Part shown: positions 51,404 to 61,000 of the stretch, in pieces | How positions within the stretch are numbered: position 1 is the first letter of the stretch | Layout: each line of letters begins with the position of its first letter | From: an uncultured Alistipes sp. | GTDB lineage: Bacteria > Bacteroidota > Bacteroidia > Bacteroidales > Rikenellaceae | Assembly (NCBI GenBank): GCA_944323075.1 | Contig: CALURC010000005.1 | Coordinates: 1 to 64,000 of the forward strand | Length of the DNA: 64,000 nucleotides | Direction of reading: 5' to 3' | Position numbers and translations under genes: made by a program | The notes under the pieces: generated by a model | Seen by the model: the letters and a program-made list of their open reading frames with translations, nothing else | What the model was told of the DNA's origin: nothing | The model's database searches: none

Positions 51404-54400
51404 TTATTTTACCTCTTCGATAACCAATTCTGGCTGATGGGTCAATCCGGCAGGAAGCAGAACGTATTGATCCATAGTGAATGAACTACCTCCGGTAACC
51501 CAGTTGCCCGGTCCGTATGCGCCGACCAATGCGGGAAGTGCATGCAACGGTCCGAACGTGTTTCTGCGGGTAAGTACGACGTTCAGTTCTGCAGCATCAC
51601 CTTTTTCAGCTACCTGAGTCAGGTCCAGCTGATAGGGTTGCCATCCACAAATTTGATGAGCATATTCGTTATTCAACTCGATACATCCACCATCGAAGCC
51701 ATCCATGGTCAGCATAATCCGTTCTCCGGCAGCAGGTTTGGGCAGGTTGTTGATCTTGTAGCACACAGCACCTGAATAGAATGGCAATCCTTGAGTCGCA
51801 ATGTCTCCCACTTTCAGTTTGCTCGGCAGAGCTGTCAGCGTCTTTTGTATACCGTTCAGATTAACACCGAAGTTTCCGATCAGGTAAAGCGCCTCGAGAT
51901 CGAGATTCTGGCTGAAATGACCGATCAATTCGATCTTGTTCGCTCCGGTCTGCAGACGTTGTGCAGGAATTGCAATTTTGTGGATACTGTTGTCGATAAA
52001 CCAACCGTTCGGCGTGTTGTCAATCTTACGTCCGTTGACCAGTACAGTGAAGCGATCTGGTGTCTCCATGCAGAGGAACACGGAGTCTGATGGCATAACA
52101 GATATATTAAATGGGAACTCCATCCGAATGACACCCAACAGCTTTTTATACTCATCACGATGGTATTTTTCTGCATACCAAGGTTGGAGCATACCGCCGC
52201 CACGATAGGGTAGACCAAAATGTTTGCGAGCCGCTTGGTCAATTTTCAAGATCTCCGTCAACGGTTGTTTGGGACCATCTTCGATTTGCCAAGTTGCCAC
52301 GTCCAATACGCAAATATTGGGTTCATTCAACGTATATTCGTATGAATCGGGAAGCGTTTGACGAGCCTTCTCTGTAATGGTAGGCTGGTCTGCAGCGAAG
52401 GTAGGATATTCAGCTGAAATCGTGTAAACCTTCTCTTCGATGGGTTCGAACGAGGTGAGCAGTACGGATCCCTCTTCGGTCGAATTGTTAGCCGATTGTT
52501 TCCATACTTTACCAGTCTTACAATCCCAAAGGGCAATGTTGCCTGCATAAGGAAGTTTAACCGTTACAGAATCATATTTTTTACTGCGGTCCATATTCAT
52601 CAGGACAACATAATAACGATCGTTGTCCTTGCGAACTTGTCCGAAGATGTTAGACAGGTTGTTTCCTGCTGCATCGGTTACCTGTACAGCTGGGCGAATC
52701 ACATTCTTCACAGCTTCTACGACAGGTTGTTCTGCGTAATCGACTTGAATACATTTAGCGGCCAATGCTGCCGGAGCTTCTGACGGTTCAACATTCACAT
52801 ACTTCGGAGCTTCACCCATGAAGATGATTTTACCTCCGGCTTTTGCAAATTTTTCGAGGGCTTTGAGTGTCGATTCACGCATGGTTTCCATGTTACCGAC
52901 CAGAACGGTCCGGTAGGCAGCTTGTCCTACTTTGAAAACAGGATTGCCTTCATCGTCTTTTCCGATTTTGGACAGACGGCTCATCATCTCTTCGTCACCG
53001 TAATCGAAGTCGATCCGTTCGCCGGCCAACCAGTGGAACAGATCGGCATATTTTTCTTCCATTTTGCTGATTTCGGGAGTTGCTGACCACAAGTTGTTGA
53101 AAGAGGATACGCAAACTTGGCTCCAAACGCTTTCAATTGGATTGACGATCAGTACATCGCATACTGGAGTACCCTGATTCAGCATGACACCCAGACGCGA
53201 GAAATAGTCTTCGACATACTTATACTCTTTCCACCACGGGGATTGGAAGAAGATGCTGGCCGGATAGTCTCGTTTAGCTTCACCTTCCATCGTATACCAA
53301 GAGAGGTGGTGGCAACGGAGGTTGATTCCGAACAGGGCCTGCCAGTCGCCTACGGCTTTATGACTCTCAAAGTTGAATTGCCATCCGGTACATCCGTATA
53401 ATTCAGAAAGCAGCCATTTCTGTCCCAACTGACGGGTTACGGAAGAGAGTTGTTTAACCACCCAGTACGAATTGTCGTTTTCTGTAAGCATGTCCACACC
53501 TGGAGTTTGCATATACTCGTAGTAGCGCATAACCGAACCTAACACAGAGGTTTGGTTGGAGAAGGTATTCTCATGCAGTACGTGGCCGGTGTAGATCATG
53601 TTGTTTTTGGCGCACCAATCATATTGCGGTTTGGCAAAGTTTTCGATGAAAAGTTTTTCAGTCAACTCGCAATATTTCCATTTGACGTCATTGACACGCT
53701 CGCCATTTTCGCGCAAAAACAGCTTCGGCAGATCGGCAGCCAAATCACCTCCAAAGGCCTTTTTGTACTCTTTGAGCATGTTCGGGGTCCAAGGCACTTT
53801 GTTGGCACCGCTTTGGGCTCCTCCTGCTGCATTTCCGAAAAGATTTCCACGATGCGGTTCGTCTGTAAAGATACCTACGATGTTTTTACCGATACGATCG
53901 CCGCAGTACTCTTTGTAGGCTTCGTGGGTCAGTTTTATATAGCGGTCGGTAGCCTCACGACTCATCGGGTCCAGATAGGTGTATCCGTTGTAGTTGTCGT
54001 TGCACTCGGCCGTTTCATGTTGAAATTTCAGGACGGTTTTACCGGCATATTTTGACATGTCGGACTCTTTGGTGAGCTGTTCCAATTCGGAATAGTTGAT
54101 ACCATCGAGTTTACATGCAAATGCGGAGATGATCGAATCGTTGTCCCAAACAAACTCTTCTGCCGGCATTGTGTACATAGTAACATGATTTTGCCGATAT
54201 TTAGGGTCTTTTGTGACCATACCTCCCGCACTTCCTGAGGGCCAACGATCTTCATCGTAGAGGTAAGCTTCCATGCCGATTTTTTCGGCTTCATCTGCCA
54301 CAGCATTGGTCAGATCGAACCAATCCCATCCCAAGTATTCGGTTTTAAGACCGACGCGGGAGTGCATGAAGGCGCCGCCCATACCCATGTCTTTAAATAC

Positions 54401-54607
54401 ATGGAGTTGTCGGATCAGTTCGTCTTTGTCGAGTCGACCATTCCATGACCAGAATGGTTTTCCACGCCACTCATGTCCCGGATCTTGGAACGTGGTGTAG
54501 AGCGAATCATCGCTCAAGGTAACGTTTGTCTGTTTGTTTCCGCCGGACGAGCAGGAGAGTATCGCAGTCGCGAGAACAAGCGAGACGATAAAAGTAAGAT
54601 TTTTCAT
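51404..54607 (-). CDS. Rhamnosidase-like (GH106-related) glycoside hydrolase lipoprotein
   Basis: 1067 aa with a lipobox ILSC (Cys19), so it is lipid-anchored. The N-terminal barrel has PFWSWNGRLD (51-60), MGMGGAFMHSRVGLKTEYL (74-92) and YLYDEDRWPSGSAGG (115-129). These are features of a large Bacteroidota hydrolase group related to GH106 but distinct from the gene at 370. TENDNSYWVVKQLSS and SELYGCTGWQF are later conserved blocks. The C-terminal third has beta-sandwich modules, including LNGIQKTL and a last jelly roll. Activity on rhamnose- or other deoxysugar-containing glycans is inferred and the family number is uncertain. It is a single-gene unit with its own terminator. Confidence 0.75.
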   Translation of the reverse strand: MKNLTFIVSLVLATAILSCSSGGNKQTNVTLSDDSLYTTFQDPGHEWRGKPFWSWNGRLDKDELIRQLHVFKDMGMGGAFMHSRVGLKTEYLGWDWFDLTNAVADEAEKIGMEAYLYDEDRWPSGSAGGMVTKDPKYRQNHVTMYTMPAEEFVWDNDSIISAFACKLDGINYSELEQLTKESDMSKYAGKTVLKFQHETAECNDNYNGYTYLDPMSREATDRYIKLTHEAYKEYCGDRIGKNIVGIFTDEPHRGNLFGNAAGGAQSGANKVPWTPNMLKEYKKAFGGDLAADLPKLFLRENGERVNDVKWKYCELTEKLFIENFAKPQYDWCAKNNMIYTGHVLHENTFSNQTSVLGSVMRYYEYMQTPGVDMLTENDNSYWVVKQLSSVTRQLGQKWLLSELYGCTGWQFNFESHKAVGDWQALFGINLRCHHLSWYTMEGEAKRDYPASIFFQSPWWKEYKYVEDYFSRLGVMLNQGTPVCDVLIVNPIESVWSQVCVSSFNNLWSATPEISKMEEKYADLFHWLAGERIDFDYGDEEMMSRLSKIGKDDEGNPVFKVGQAAYRTVLVGNMETMRESTLKALEKFAKAGGKIIFMGEAPKYVNVEPSEAPAALAAKCIQVDYAEQPVVEAVKNVIRPAVQVTDAAGNNLSNIFGQVRKDNDRYYVVLMNMDRSKKYDSVTVKLPYAGNIALWDCKTGKVWKQSANNSTEEGSVLLTSFEPIEEKVYTISAEYPTFAADQPTITEKARQTLPDSYEYTLNEPNICVLDVATWQIEDGPKQPLTEILKIDQAARKHFGLPYRGGGMLQPWYAEKYHRDEYKKLLGVIRMEFPFNISVMPSDSVFLCMETPDRFTVLVNGRKIDNTPNGWFIDNSIHKIAIPAQRLQTGANKIELIGHFSQNLDLEALYLIGNFGVNLNGIQKTLTALPSKLKVGDIATQGLPFYSGAVCYKINNLPKPAAGERIMLTMDGFDGGCIELNNEYAHQICGWQPYQLDLTQVAEKGDAAELNVVLTRRNTFGPLHALPALVGAYGPGNWVTGGSSFTMDQYVLLPAGLTHQPELVIEEVK

Positions 54608-54930
54608 AGTATGAGTTTTAGTAAAAGATTGTTTACATTCTGTTCGAAACGAAAAGGGTAAATCACCCCAAGTTTTCTACAAAAGTGCGAAAAAATATCG
54701 GTCCCCCAAACTAAAAACAGTATTTTTAGACGATTCCGGAGGGTAAAGATCTGTATTTTTCTCTGTTTTTTTGAGAGAGGTTATGTGATGAACGAATAAA
54801 AAATTTTTTTAAAAACTTGTTTTCTGAGAAACTTTGTCCGTGAAAAGCGTTACCTTCGCACCGGGAAATGAAATGACGGAGCGGTTTTTGATCGTCTTTC
54901 GTTTCCATAGGATAAATAAGTTAAGGTTTT
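54608..54930. other. Divergent intergenic region
   Basis: This 323-bp region separates two divergent genes. I see no small gene. TACCTTCG at 54851-54858 is one base off the -7 consensus and lies 73 bp before the transporter ATG. No clear leftward promoter is found for the hydrolase. Confidence 0.4.
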
Positions 54931-56613
54931 ATGGGATTTTTTCATGACTTGTTCTTCGGTAACAGCGCATTTTGGGGAGGAGGAGTCGCTCATTCGGTAT
55001 TGATATTGGCGCTGGTTATTTCACTCGGAGTGGCTCTGGGTAAGATTAAAATTGCAGGCGTACGGCTTGGAGTTACGTGGATATTGTTTGTCGGTATTGC
55101 TTTTAGCCATTTCGGCATGACGCTCAACGAACACCTGCTCCATTTTCTTAAAGAGTTCGGGCTGATTCTTTTCGTTTATTCGATTGGACTTCAGGTCGGA
55201 CCGAGTTTCTTCTCTTCCTTCAAAAAAGGAGGGATTCAGTTGAACATGTTTGCTACGGGAATCGTTTTGTTGGGTGTATTGACCACTTATGTGATCTACT
55301 TGATAACGGGATTACCCATTACGACAATGGTCGGCATTTTGTCTGGTGCTGTAACCAATACTCCGGGGTTGGGTGCGGCGCAGCAGGCGTATAGCGATAT
55401 GACAGGAATCGACTCTCCGGATATTGCTACGGGGTATGCCGTTGCCTATCCTTTGGGAGTACTCGGAATCATTCTTTCGATGATTGTAATCCGATGGATT
55501 TGTAAAGTGCGATTCGATGAGGAGAACCAAGCTATGGCAGTAAAAGAGAACGATGAAAATGCGGCGGTTCGCATCTCTGTTGAAGTTAAAAATCCTTTTA
55601 TTGAAGGGAAAACAGTACTTCAGGTCAAACGGTTGATTAATCGTCAGTTTGTCATTTCCCGCGTATTGCATGTAGATGGACATATCGATATTGTTAATGC
55701 CCAGACACGGCTTGTTGTAGGAGATCGTGTGTTGATTGTAACCACCTTACATGATATGGATCTGTTGGTTGATTTACTCGGAGAAAAGATCGATATGGAG
55801 AAAGAGGAATGGGAAAAACTTGACAATCAGCTTATTTCCAGACGAATTATGATTACCAAGTCGAAACTGAACGGACAACATATCGGTTCGTTGCGACTTC
55901 AGAGCTATGGGGTAAATGTTACGCGTGTAAACCGTGCCGGTGTGGACTTGATCCCAAATCATAACCTGCAACTGCAGATGGGAGACCGTTTGACCGTTGT
56001 TGGAAGTGAGACGGCGATCAATGCAGTTTCCAAAGTATTGGGAAACTCCATGCGTCGGTTAAACGAGCCCAATCTGATTCCGATTTTTGTCGGAATTTTC
56101 CTGGGTGTGGTATTGGGAAGTATACCAATTATGTTTCCGGGAATTCCGCAACCTGTCAAATTAGGGTTGGCCGGAGGTCCGTTGGTAGTTTCGATATTGA
56201 TTAGCCGATTCGGACCACATTATAAATTGGTAACCTATACGACAATGAGCGCCAATTTGATGCTGCGGGAGGTCGGTATCGCGTTGTTCTTGGCGTGTGT
56301 CGGTTTGGGTGCAGGAGAAGGTTTTGTACATACGGTACTTTATGAAAACGGGTATCATTGGATTGGTTACGGTTTTATTATTACGGTGTTGCCGTTGTTG
56401 ATCGTAGGTCTGATTGCACGAAAATTCTTCAAGTTAAATTACTTTACACTGATGGGTGTAGCTGCAGGAGCAATGACCGATCCTCCAGCATTGGCTTATT
56501 CCAATGGTGTTGCCGGTAACGATATGCCGTCGGTCGGTTATGCAACGGTTTATCCATTGACGATGTTTCTGCGGATTTTGACGGCACAGTTGCTGATTCT
56601 TTGTGTAGGATAG
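54931..56613 (+). CDS. AspT/YidE-type transporter with two RCK_C domains
   Basis: 560 aa inner-membrane protein of the aspartate:alanine exchanger family. Two blocks of about five membrane segments (about 15-190 and 385-560) flank a soluble centre with two TrkA-C/RCK_C-type domains (about 205-290 and 295-375). The family signatures SGAVTNTPGLGAAQQAY in the first half and MGVAAGAMTDPPALAYSNG in the second form the repeated transport motif. Known AspT swaps aspartate for alanine; most homologues such as YidE are uncharacterised. A Crp-family regulator gene starts 56 bp downstream. Confidence 0.85.
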   Translation: MGFFHDLFFGNSAFWGGGVAHSVLILALVISLGVALGKIKIAGVRLGVTWILFVGIAFSHFGMTLNEHLLHFLKEFGLILFVYSIGLQVGPSFFSSFKKGGIQLNMFATGIVLLGVLTTYVIYLITGLPITTMVGILSGAVTNTPGLGAAQQAYSDMTGIDSPDIATGYAVAYPLGVLGIILSMIVIRWICKVRFDEENQAMAVKENDENAAVRISVEVKNPFIEGKTVLQVKRLINRQFVISRVLHVDGHIDIVNAQTRLVVGDRVLIVTTLHDMDLLVDLLGEKIDMEKEEWEKLDNQLISRRIMITKSKLNGQHIGSLRLQSYGVNVTRVNRAGVDLIPNHNLQLQMGDRLTVVGSETAINAVSKVLGNSMRRLNEPNLIPIFVGIFLGVVLGSIPIMFPGIPQPVKLGLAGGPLVVSILISRFGPHYKLVTYTTMSANLMLREVGIALFLACVGLGAGEGFVHTVLYENGYHWIGYGFIITVLPLLIVGLIARKFFKLNYFTLMGVAAGAMTDPPALAYSNGVAGNDMPSVGYATVYPLTMFLRILTAQLLILCVG

Positions 56614-56669
56614 AGGGCTTAGAGTACGGATTGGAGGTTCTTCGGACTTGATGTGGAGATCGGTGGGTT

Positions 56670-57257
56670 ATGTCAGACTTCGATATATATACTTCGGAAT
56701 CGGATTTGTCACAACTCAAAGATCTGATTAAACAATGTGGAGAGCGTCTGGTAATTCGGAAAGGTGAATGTTTCCTGAGAGCGGGAGAGATCGGCGGTAA
56801 GATTGCATACATCGAACAGGGTGGTTTTAAGTGCGTTCGGAAAGATTCTCGAGGGAATGAACGGATTTTTGCATTTATGTTCGAGGACGAGTTGATTGCG
56901 GATTATATCCCTTATAGGAATAAGAAACCGGTTCTGTTGGATATTCAAGCGATGGAAGACGGGGTGATCTATTGTACACCGATTGAAAATCTACGTTCTT
57001 TTTTTGAAACTGAAATAGATGGAGATATTTATGTGCGAAAGTTTGTCGAGACGATAGCTTATCAACATCTACAGCGTATAGTATCTGTCGTGTGTGAAAC
57101 ACCGGAAGAGAGATATATTCAGTTACAGAAGCGGGTGCCGGATATCTTTTATCGAGTGAATCTGAAAGATATTGCGGCCTATATAGGTGTACGTCCCGAA
57201 ACTCTGAGTCGGATGAGAACCTCTTTCTTGAGGAAGGATTCGACGGAAAATACTTGA
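56670..57257 (+). CDS. Crp/Fnr family transcriptional regulator
   Basis: 195 aa with an N-terminal cyclic-nucleotide-like beta-barrel (about 25-115: RKGECFLRAGEIGGKIAYIEQGGFKCV) and a C-terminal HTH. The HTH is VNLKDIAAYIGVRPETLSRMR (about 168-188), with PETLSR the recognition helix. The residues that bind cAMP in E. coli CRP are not conserved, so the ligand is unknown. Its stop codon lies inside an 18-bp palindrome (57252-57269). It may regulate the adjacent transporter; that is inference from position. Confidence 0.88.
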   Translation: MSDFDIYTSESDLSQLKDLIKQCGERLVIRKGECFLRAGEIGGKIAYIEQGGFKCVRKDSRGNERIFAFMFEDELIADYIPYRNKKPVLLDIQAMEDGVIYCTPIENLRSFFETEIDGDIYVRKFVETIAYQHLQRIVSVVCETPEERYIQLQKRVPDIFYRVNLKDIAAYIGVRPETLSRMRTSFLRKDSTENT

Positions 57258-57269
57258 TTATAATCAAGT
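57252..57269. repeat. Perfect 18-bp palindrome at the regulator stop codon
   Basis: ACTTGATTA followed by TAATCAAGT. The TGA stop of the Crp-family gene is at 57255-57257 within it. The size and dyad symmetry suit a dimeric regulator site, and it lies about 80 bp before the lipocalin gene. Confidence 0.5.
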
Positions 57270-57287
57270 GTTTATAGTTTTTTAGAT

Positions 57288-57317
57288 AAACGCTGTTCTC
57301 GGACAGCGTTTTTTTTG
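57288..57317 (+). terminator. Intrinsic terminator after the Crp-family gene
   Basis: AAACGCTGT pairs with ACAGCGTTT around TCTCGG, followed by more T residues. Confidence 0.85.
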
Positions 57318-57347
57318 TACTTTTCGAAAAATTAAAAATGCTTTGTT

Positions 57348-58001
57348 ATGAGTATGAAATTATCGGGTGTGATGTCACTGTTGGCTGTCGGGTCACTTTT
57401 GTCTTGCACGCAGGATCGTCAGATGGTAGGGAAGTGGGTTGAGCCTATTCCTGGTGGCGTAATCGAAGGAGTGCAAGGGTTCGAATTGAAAGAGGATGGA
57501 ACTGCATCTTCGATCAATATGGCAACTTTAGTTTATGAGAACTGGAAGATGTCTGGAGAAAAACTGATTTTGGCGGGTGAGAGTATAGGAAATGGCGTCA
57601 CGGGCCGTTTTACCGATACAATGAATATTCAGAAGATCAGTGAAGATACACTGGTTCTTGTTCGAGGAGAGGCGACCTTTGTATATACTCGTTTTCAGGG
57701 GCCGGTTCCGATTCCAGTGGCTAAGGAGGAGCTACGAGTGGTGAAAGGTACGTTGATCTGGGGACATGAAGTTCGCTCGTTCAAAGCCGATGGGGATTCG
57801 CTCGAATATTGGGTGGCAGATAGTACTGGAGCTTTAAAAAACGATTACGAAAAAACGGTAGGTAATGGAGCGAAACCATACACGCCTGTGTACGTAGAGT
57901 TGAAGGTACGGGATATGGGAAAGCCCACCGACGGTTTTGCTCTCGATTATGACGGGGTTTATCAAGTAGAGGAGATTATTACTGTCAAGCCGATCGAATA
58001 G
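57348..58001 (+). CDS. Lipocalin-like lipoprotein
   Basis: 217 aa lipoprotein with a lipobox LLSC near residue 20. The N-terminal domain (about 25-120) has the Bacteroidota lipocalin pattern: GKWVEPIPG, QGFELKEDGTASSINMATLVYE and GESIGNG. The C-terminal domain (about 125-215) resembles an NlpE-like OB fold. It probably binds a small hydrophobic molecule in the envelope; the ligand is unknown. The first Met is followed closely by another at codon 3. It could respond to the neighbouring Crp-family protein. Confidence 0.78.
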   Translation: MSMKLSGVMSLLAVGSLLSCTQDRQMVGKWVEPIPGGVIEGVQGFELKEDGTASSINMATLVYENWKMSGEKLILAGESIGNGVTGRFTDTMNIQKISEDTLVLVRGEATFVYTRFQGPVPIPVAKEELRVVKGTLIWGHEVRSFKADGDSLEYWVADSTGALKNDYEKTVGNGAKPYTPVYVELKVRDMGKPTDGFALDYDGVYQVEEIITVKPIE

Positions 58002-58024
58002 GAGGAATATCAGTGTGGTAAAAA

Positions 58025-58055
58025 AAAGCTGGCCTAAAAGAGCCAGCTTTTTTTT
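58025..58055. terminator. Bidirectional terminator between convergent genes
   Basis: AAAGCTGGC (58025-58033) and GCCAGCTTT (58042-58050) form the stem, with A- and T-runs outside on both sides. It serves the lipocalin gene and the AsmA-like gene. Confidence 0.88.
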
Positions 58056-58090
58056 GATTAGAGACTTACTATGTCGATACGATAATCTTT

Positions 58091-61000
58091 CTAATTATTG
58101 GGCGTAACAGCCCGATTTTGTCTCCGCTCTTCTCGTAGTGCTTTTCTTCGTGCTTTTTTCTCTTGACGGGTCATTGCGCGTGAAACATTTTGCGATTCTT
58201 GTTCTTCTTTCCCTTCGATTACAGGCAGTGTGCTTCCTTTCGTTTGATCTGTGGAATCAGAGGGTAATGATTGTGCAGATCCGGTGACGAGAGTATCCGT
58301 CGGGAGAACAGGAATTGGTCGTACTTCAGGAAGTGTATCGATCACCGGAACCGAATCCTGTTCGATGATGCCTTCTTGTTGTAGTTGGAGACTGTCGGCC
58401 TTGCTGAGAGGTTCCATTTGGGTTTGGATCGCTGCGGTGTCGACGATTGGGATAGCCTTCTCTATACGTTCCAGGCGGGCTGCATTGATCCCTTTGTGGA
58501 AGATATCGGTAATCGTATGCCGCAGATTGATACGAGTCGTATCGATCAGTGTAACGTAAGAAGGAATGTTTTCGTTTTTGTATTTGGCTCTTCCGATTCG
58601 GAATTTGAATTTATCCAACGTACCCGATATGTTGAGCCCTAAACGGAACGGAATGGGCGATTTTAATACCGAAATGTGGTAATCGAAGCTCATATCCAAT
58701 TTGTGGATTCCGCTTACTGCAGCTTTGTATCGATCCATTTCGATGATGAACGGGAAGATCTCGATCTGATTGTTGTGAACCAGAAAATTGACAGAAATGC
58801 TGTTGATGAGATTCCGGTCTCGATTTTTAAAACGCAACATTTTTGCGATTTCGGTAAAGGTTTCCCCATCGAGTAGAACCATGTTTTCACCGTGGATGCT
58901 GCATGCAGCATTCAGGCTGGGCAGTTCAAGGTTCATCATCGTGTCGACCGAGGCAGTTGCAGCGAGTTGGCAATCGACAACGCCTTCGAATGATCGGAGC
59001 ATGGGTAACAGAGAGTCGACCGAAGGAATCAGGCTGATCAGCCGATCGACTTTTACTTTACGCATTTCCAGATCGAAACCTGTGATGATATCTTTTTTAC
59101 TTCGTGTAGCATATAAGGCGGTCAAGGCCATGTCGCCTGCATCGGTAGTTGCGTTCAGGTTGTTGATCTGCAAACATCTGTCTCGAGCGATAAATGCTCC
59201 TTTCAACGAGTTGAGGTGTAATGTTCCGTAGATCCCGTAGCGGGAGTGGAGGTCTATCTGTGCATCTATGTTGGAAGGAACGATCAGTAAAGCGTTTTCG
59301 TAGGTCGAATCGGCGATTCCGCTCTGTTCCTCGATAACCTGTTGTAATTCATCCGTATTTTCAGCTTCAGCGACTGATTGCTTATAGCTTTCGGAAGAGT
59401 TTGTGTACTGAGAACCGACTGAAGCGGCATGGATCAGTTCATTGAAATTCAGTGTATCCGATTCGATTGACATCTGTATTTTTAACTTGCCGTTACGAAG
59501 CAGAACTTGTTTCAGGTTCGATATTTTTCCGTTCAGTTCGAGTGAGGATTCACCGGCTTTCAGGACGGTTTTTTCTAACTTAACTTCATCGGTTGTAAAT
59601 TCGATGTCGGCATTTTCGATGCGGTTTGATAGAGGAAAATAGGGGGTTGCGATTCGTCCTGACGCAGCACGGATTGATCCGGATGCATTCCATCTGCGGA
59701 ATTTGTCGGCAATGTTTTTGTCTAGTGACATGTCAAGATCTGCCGATGAGAAATCGTCCGGTTGTCGCGAGGCGCGTAGTTGTGCGAAATGATGTCGGAA
59801 TAGGGAGTCTCGGACGACCGTGGGGTATACTCTTTGAAGAGAGTCGAGCAGAATCCGTCGTCGCGTCGTATCGATTTTATTGCGGATTAGGGTGGCGTGA
59901 AAATCGACACGGCTATCGGTAAAGTCACATCGGTTAATTTGGTCGTTGGCCCAAAGGTCTCCTGCGTCGAAGGTGAGACTTAATTCGGGAATTTTGGGGT
60001 CATCGGCAGAAGGTTGGATGCCAAACGAACTATTGACTTTGCTAAGTTTCATTCGAGATGAATCGGATAGTATGGCATCGAATACTTGTGCAGATATATT
60101 GCCTTTTATCGGATGTACGGCAGTTGTATCTCCACTAAATGATGCGACAGCGCTTTGCAGGGTGGTCGAAACTTTCGATACGGCGATTCTTGACTGATCC
60201 TTCATGTGTAGGTTGAGAGAATCGGCATCGATACGTATGCGTAACATCTCTTCGTCAAACTGTTCAATGGTGTCGAATTTGCGGAATCCGGAGCCGAATT
60301 GAATGGTCCCGTTGTGGGTCAACAAAAAGATCGAATCAGTGGGGGCGTCGATTAACAGACTGTCTGTTGAAAGTAGTCCTCCTATCCGTACATTGCCGAA
60401 TCTTTCGATACAAAGGTCGTTTTTACGGAATTTGGCGATAGCGTCGATTTTCAAGTTTCCGCTGACAAACATACGTTCGGAGGGGTAGAGTCGGGAGAGG
60501 GTGTCCAGATTGACACCGCCCGAGATTTTTGTCGTAACCGAAGGGTCGCCCAACAGATCCCAAATCGTAGCTTGCCCGGCCAGTTGGATACCGGAGCCCT
60601 GGATGTCGAAATCGTTTAATCGTATTCCTGTTGAGTCGGCCGTATCGGGGTTGTAGCGGAGAAATGCGTCAATTTTGAACCGGTCAATTCTGGTCGGGGA
60701 GTCGGCGTATGCGAAGTGTCCCCCGTTTGTTGCTACTTCGGCTTCGATATGAGGGAAAAGCTGCCCCGCTGCATTAAATTCTCCTGCAATACGGGTTTTC
60801 AAACTCAACTCGAGGTCGGTGTCGATATTTTTGATTCTGGGGAAAAGCGCTTGTGGTGCAAGCTCGACAAGACGGCTTAGAACCAATGAGTTGATGTCGC
60901 ATTGCAGGTTGTCTGTTTTGAGAGTGTCTGACGCGAATGTGATCTTGCCGTCGAAACGAATGGGCGTTTCATCTATTTTTAGATTCAGCCGATGGAGTGC

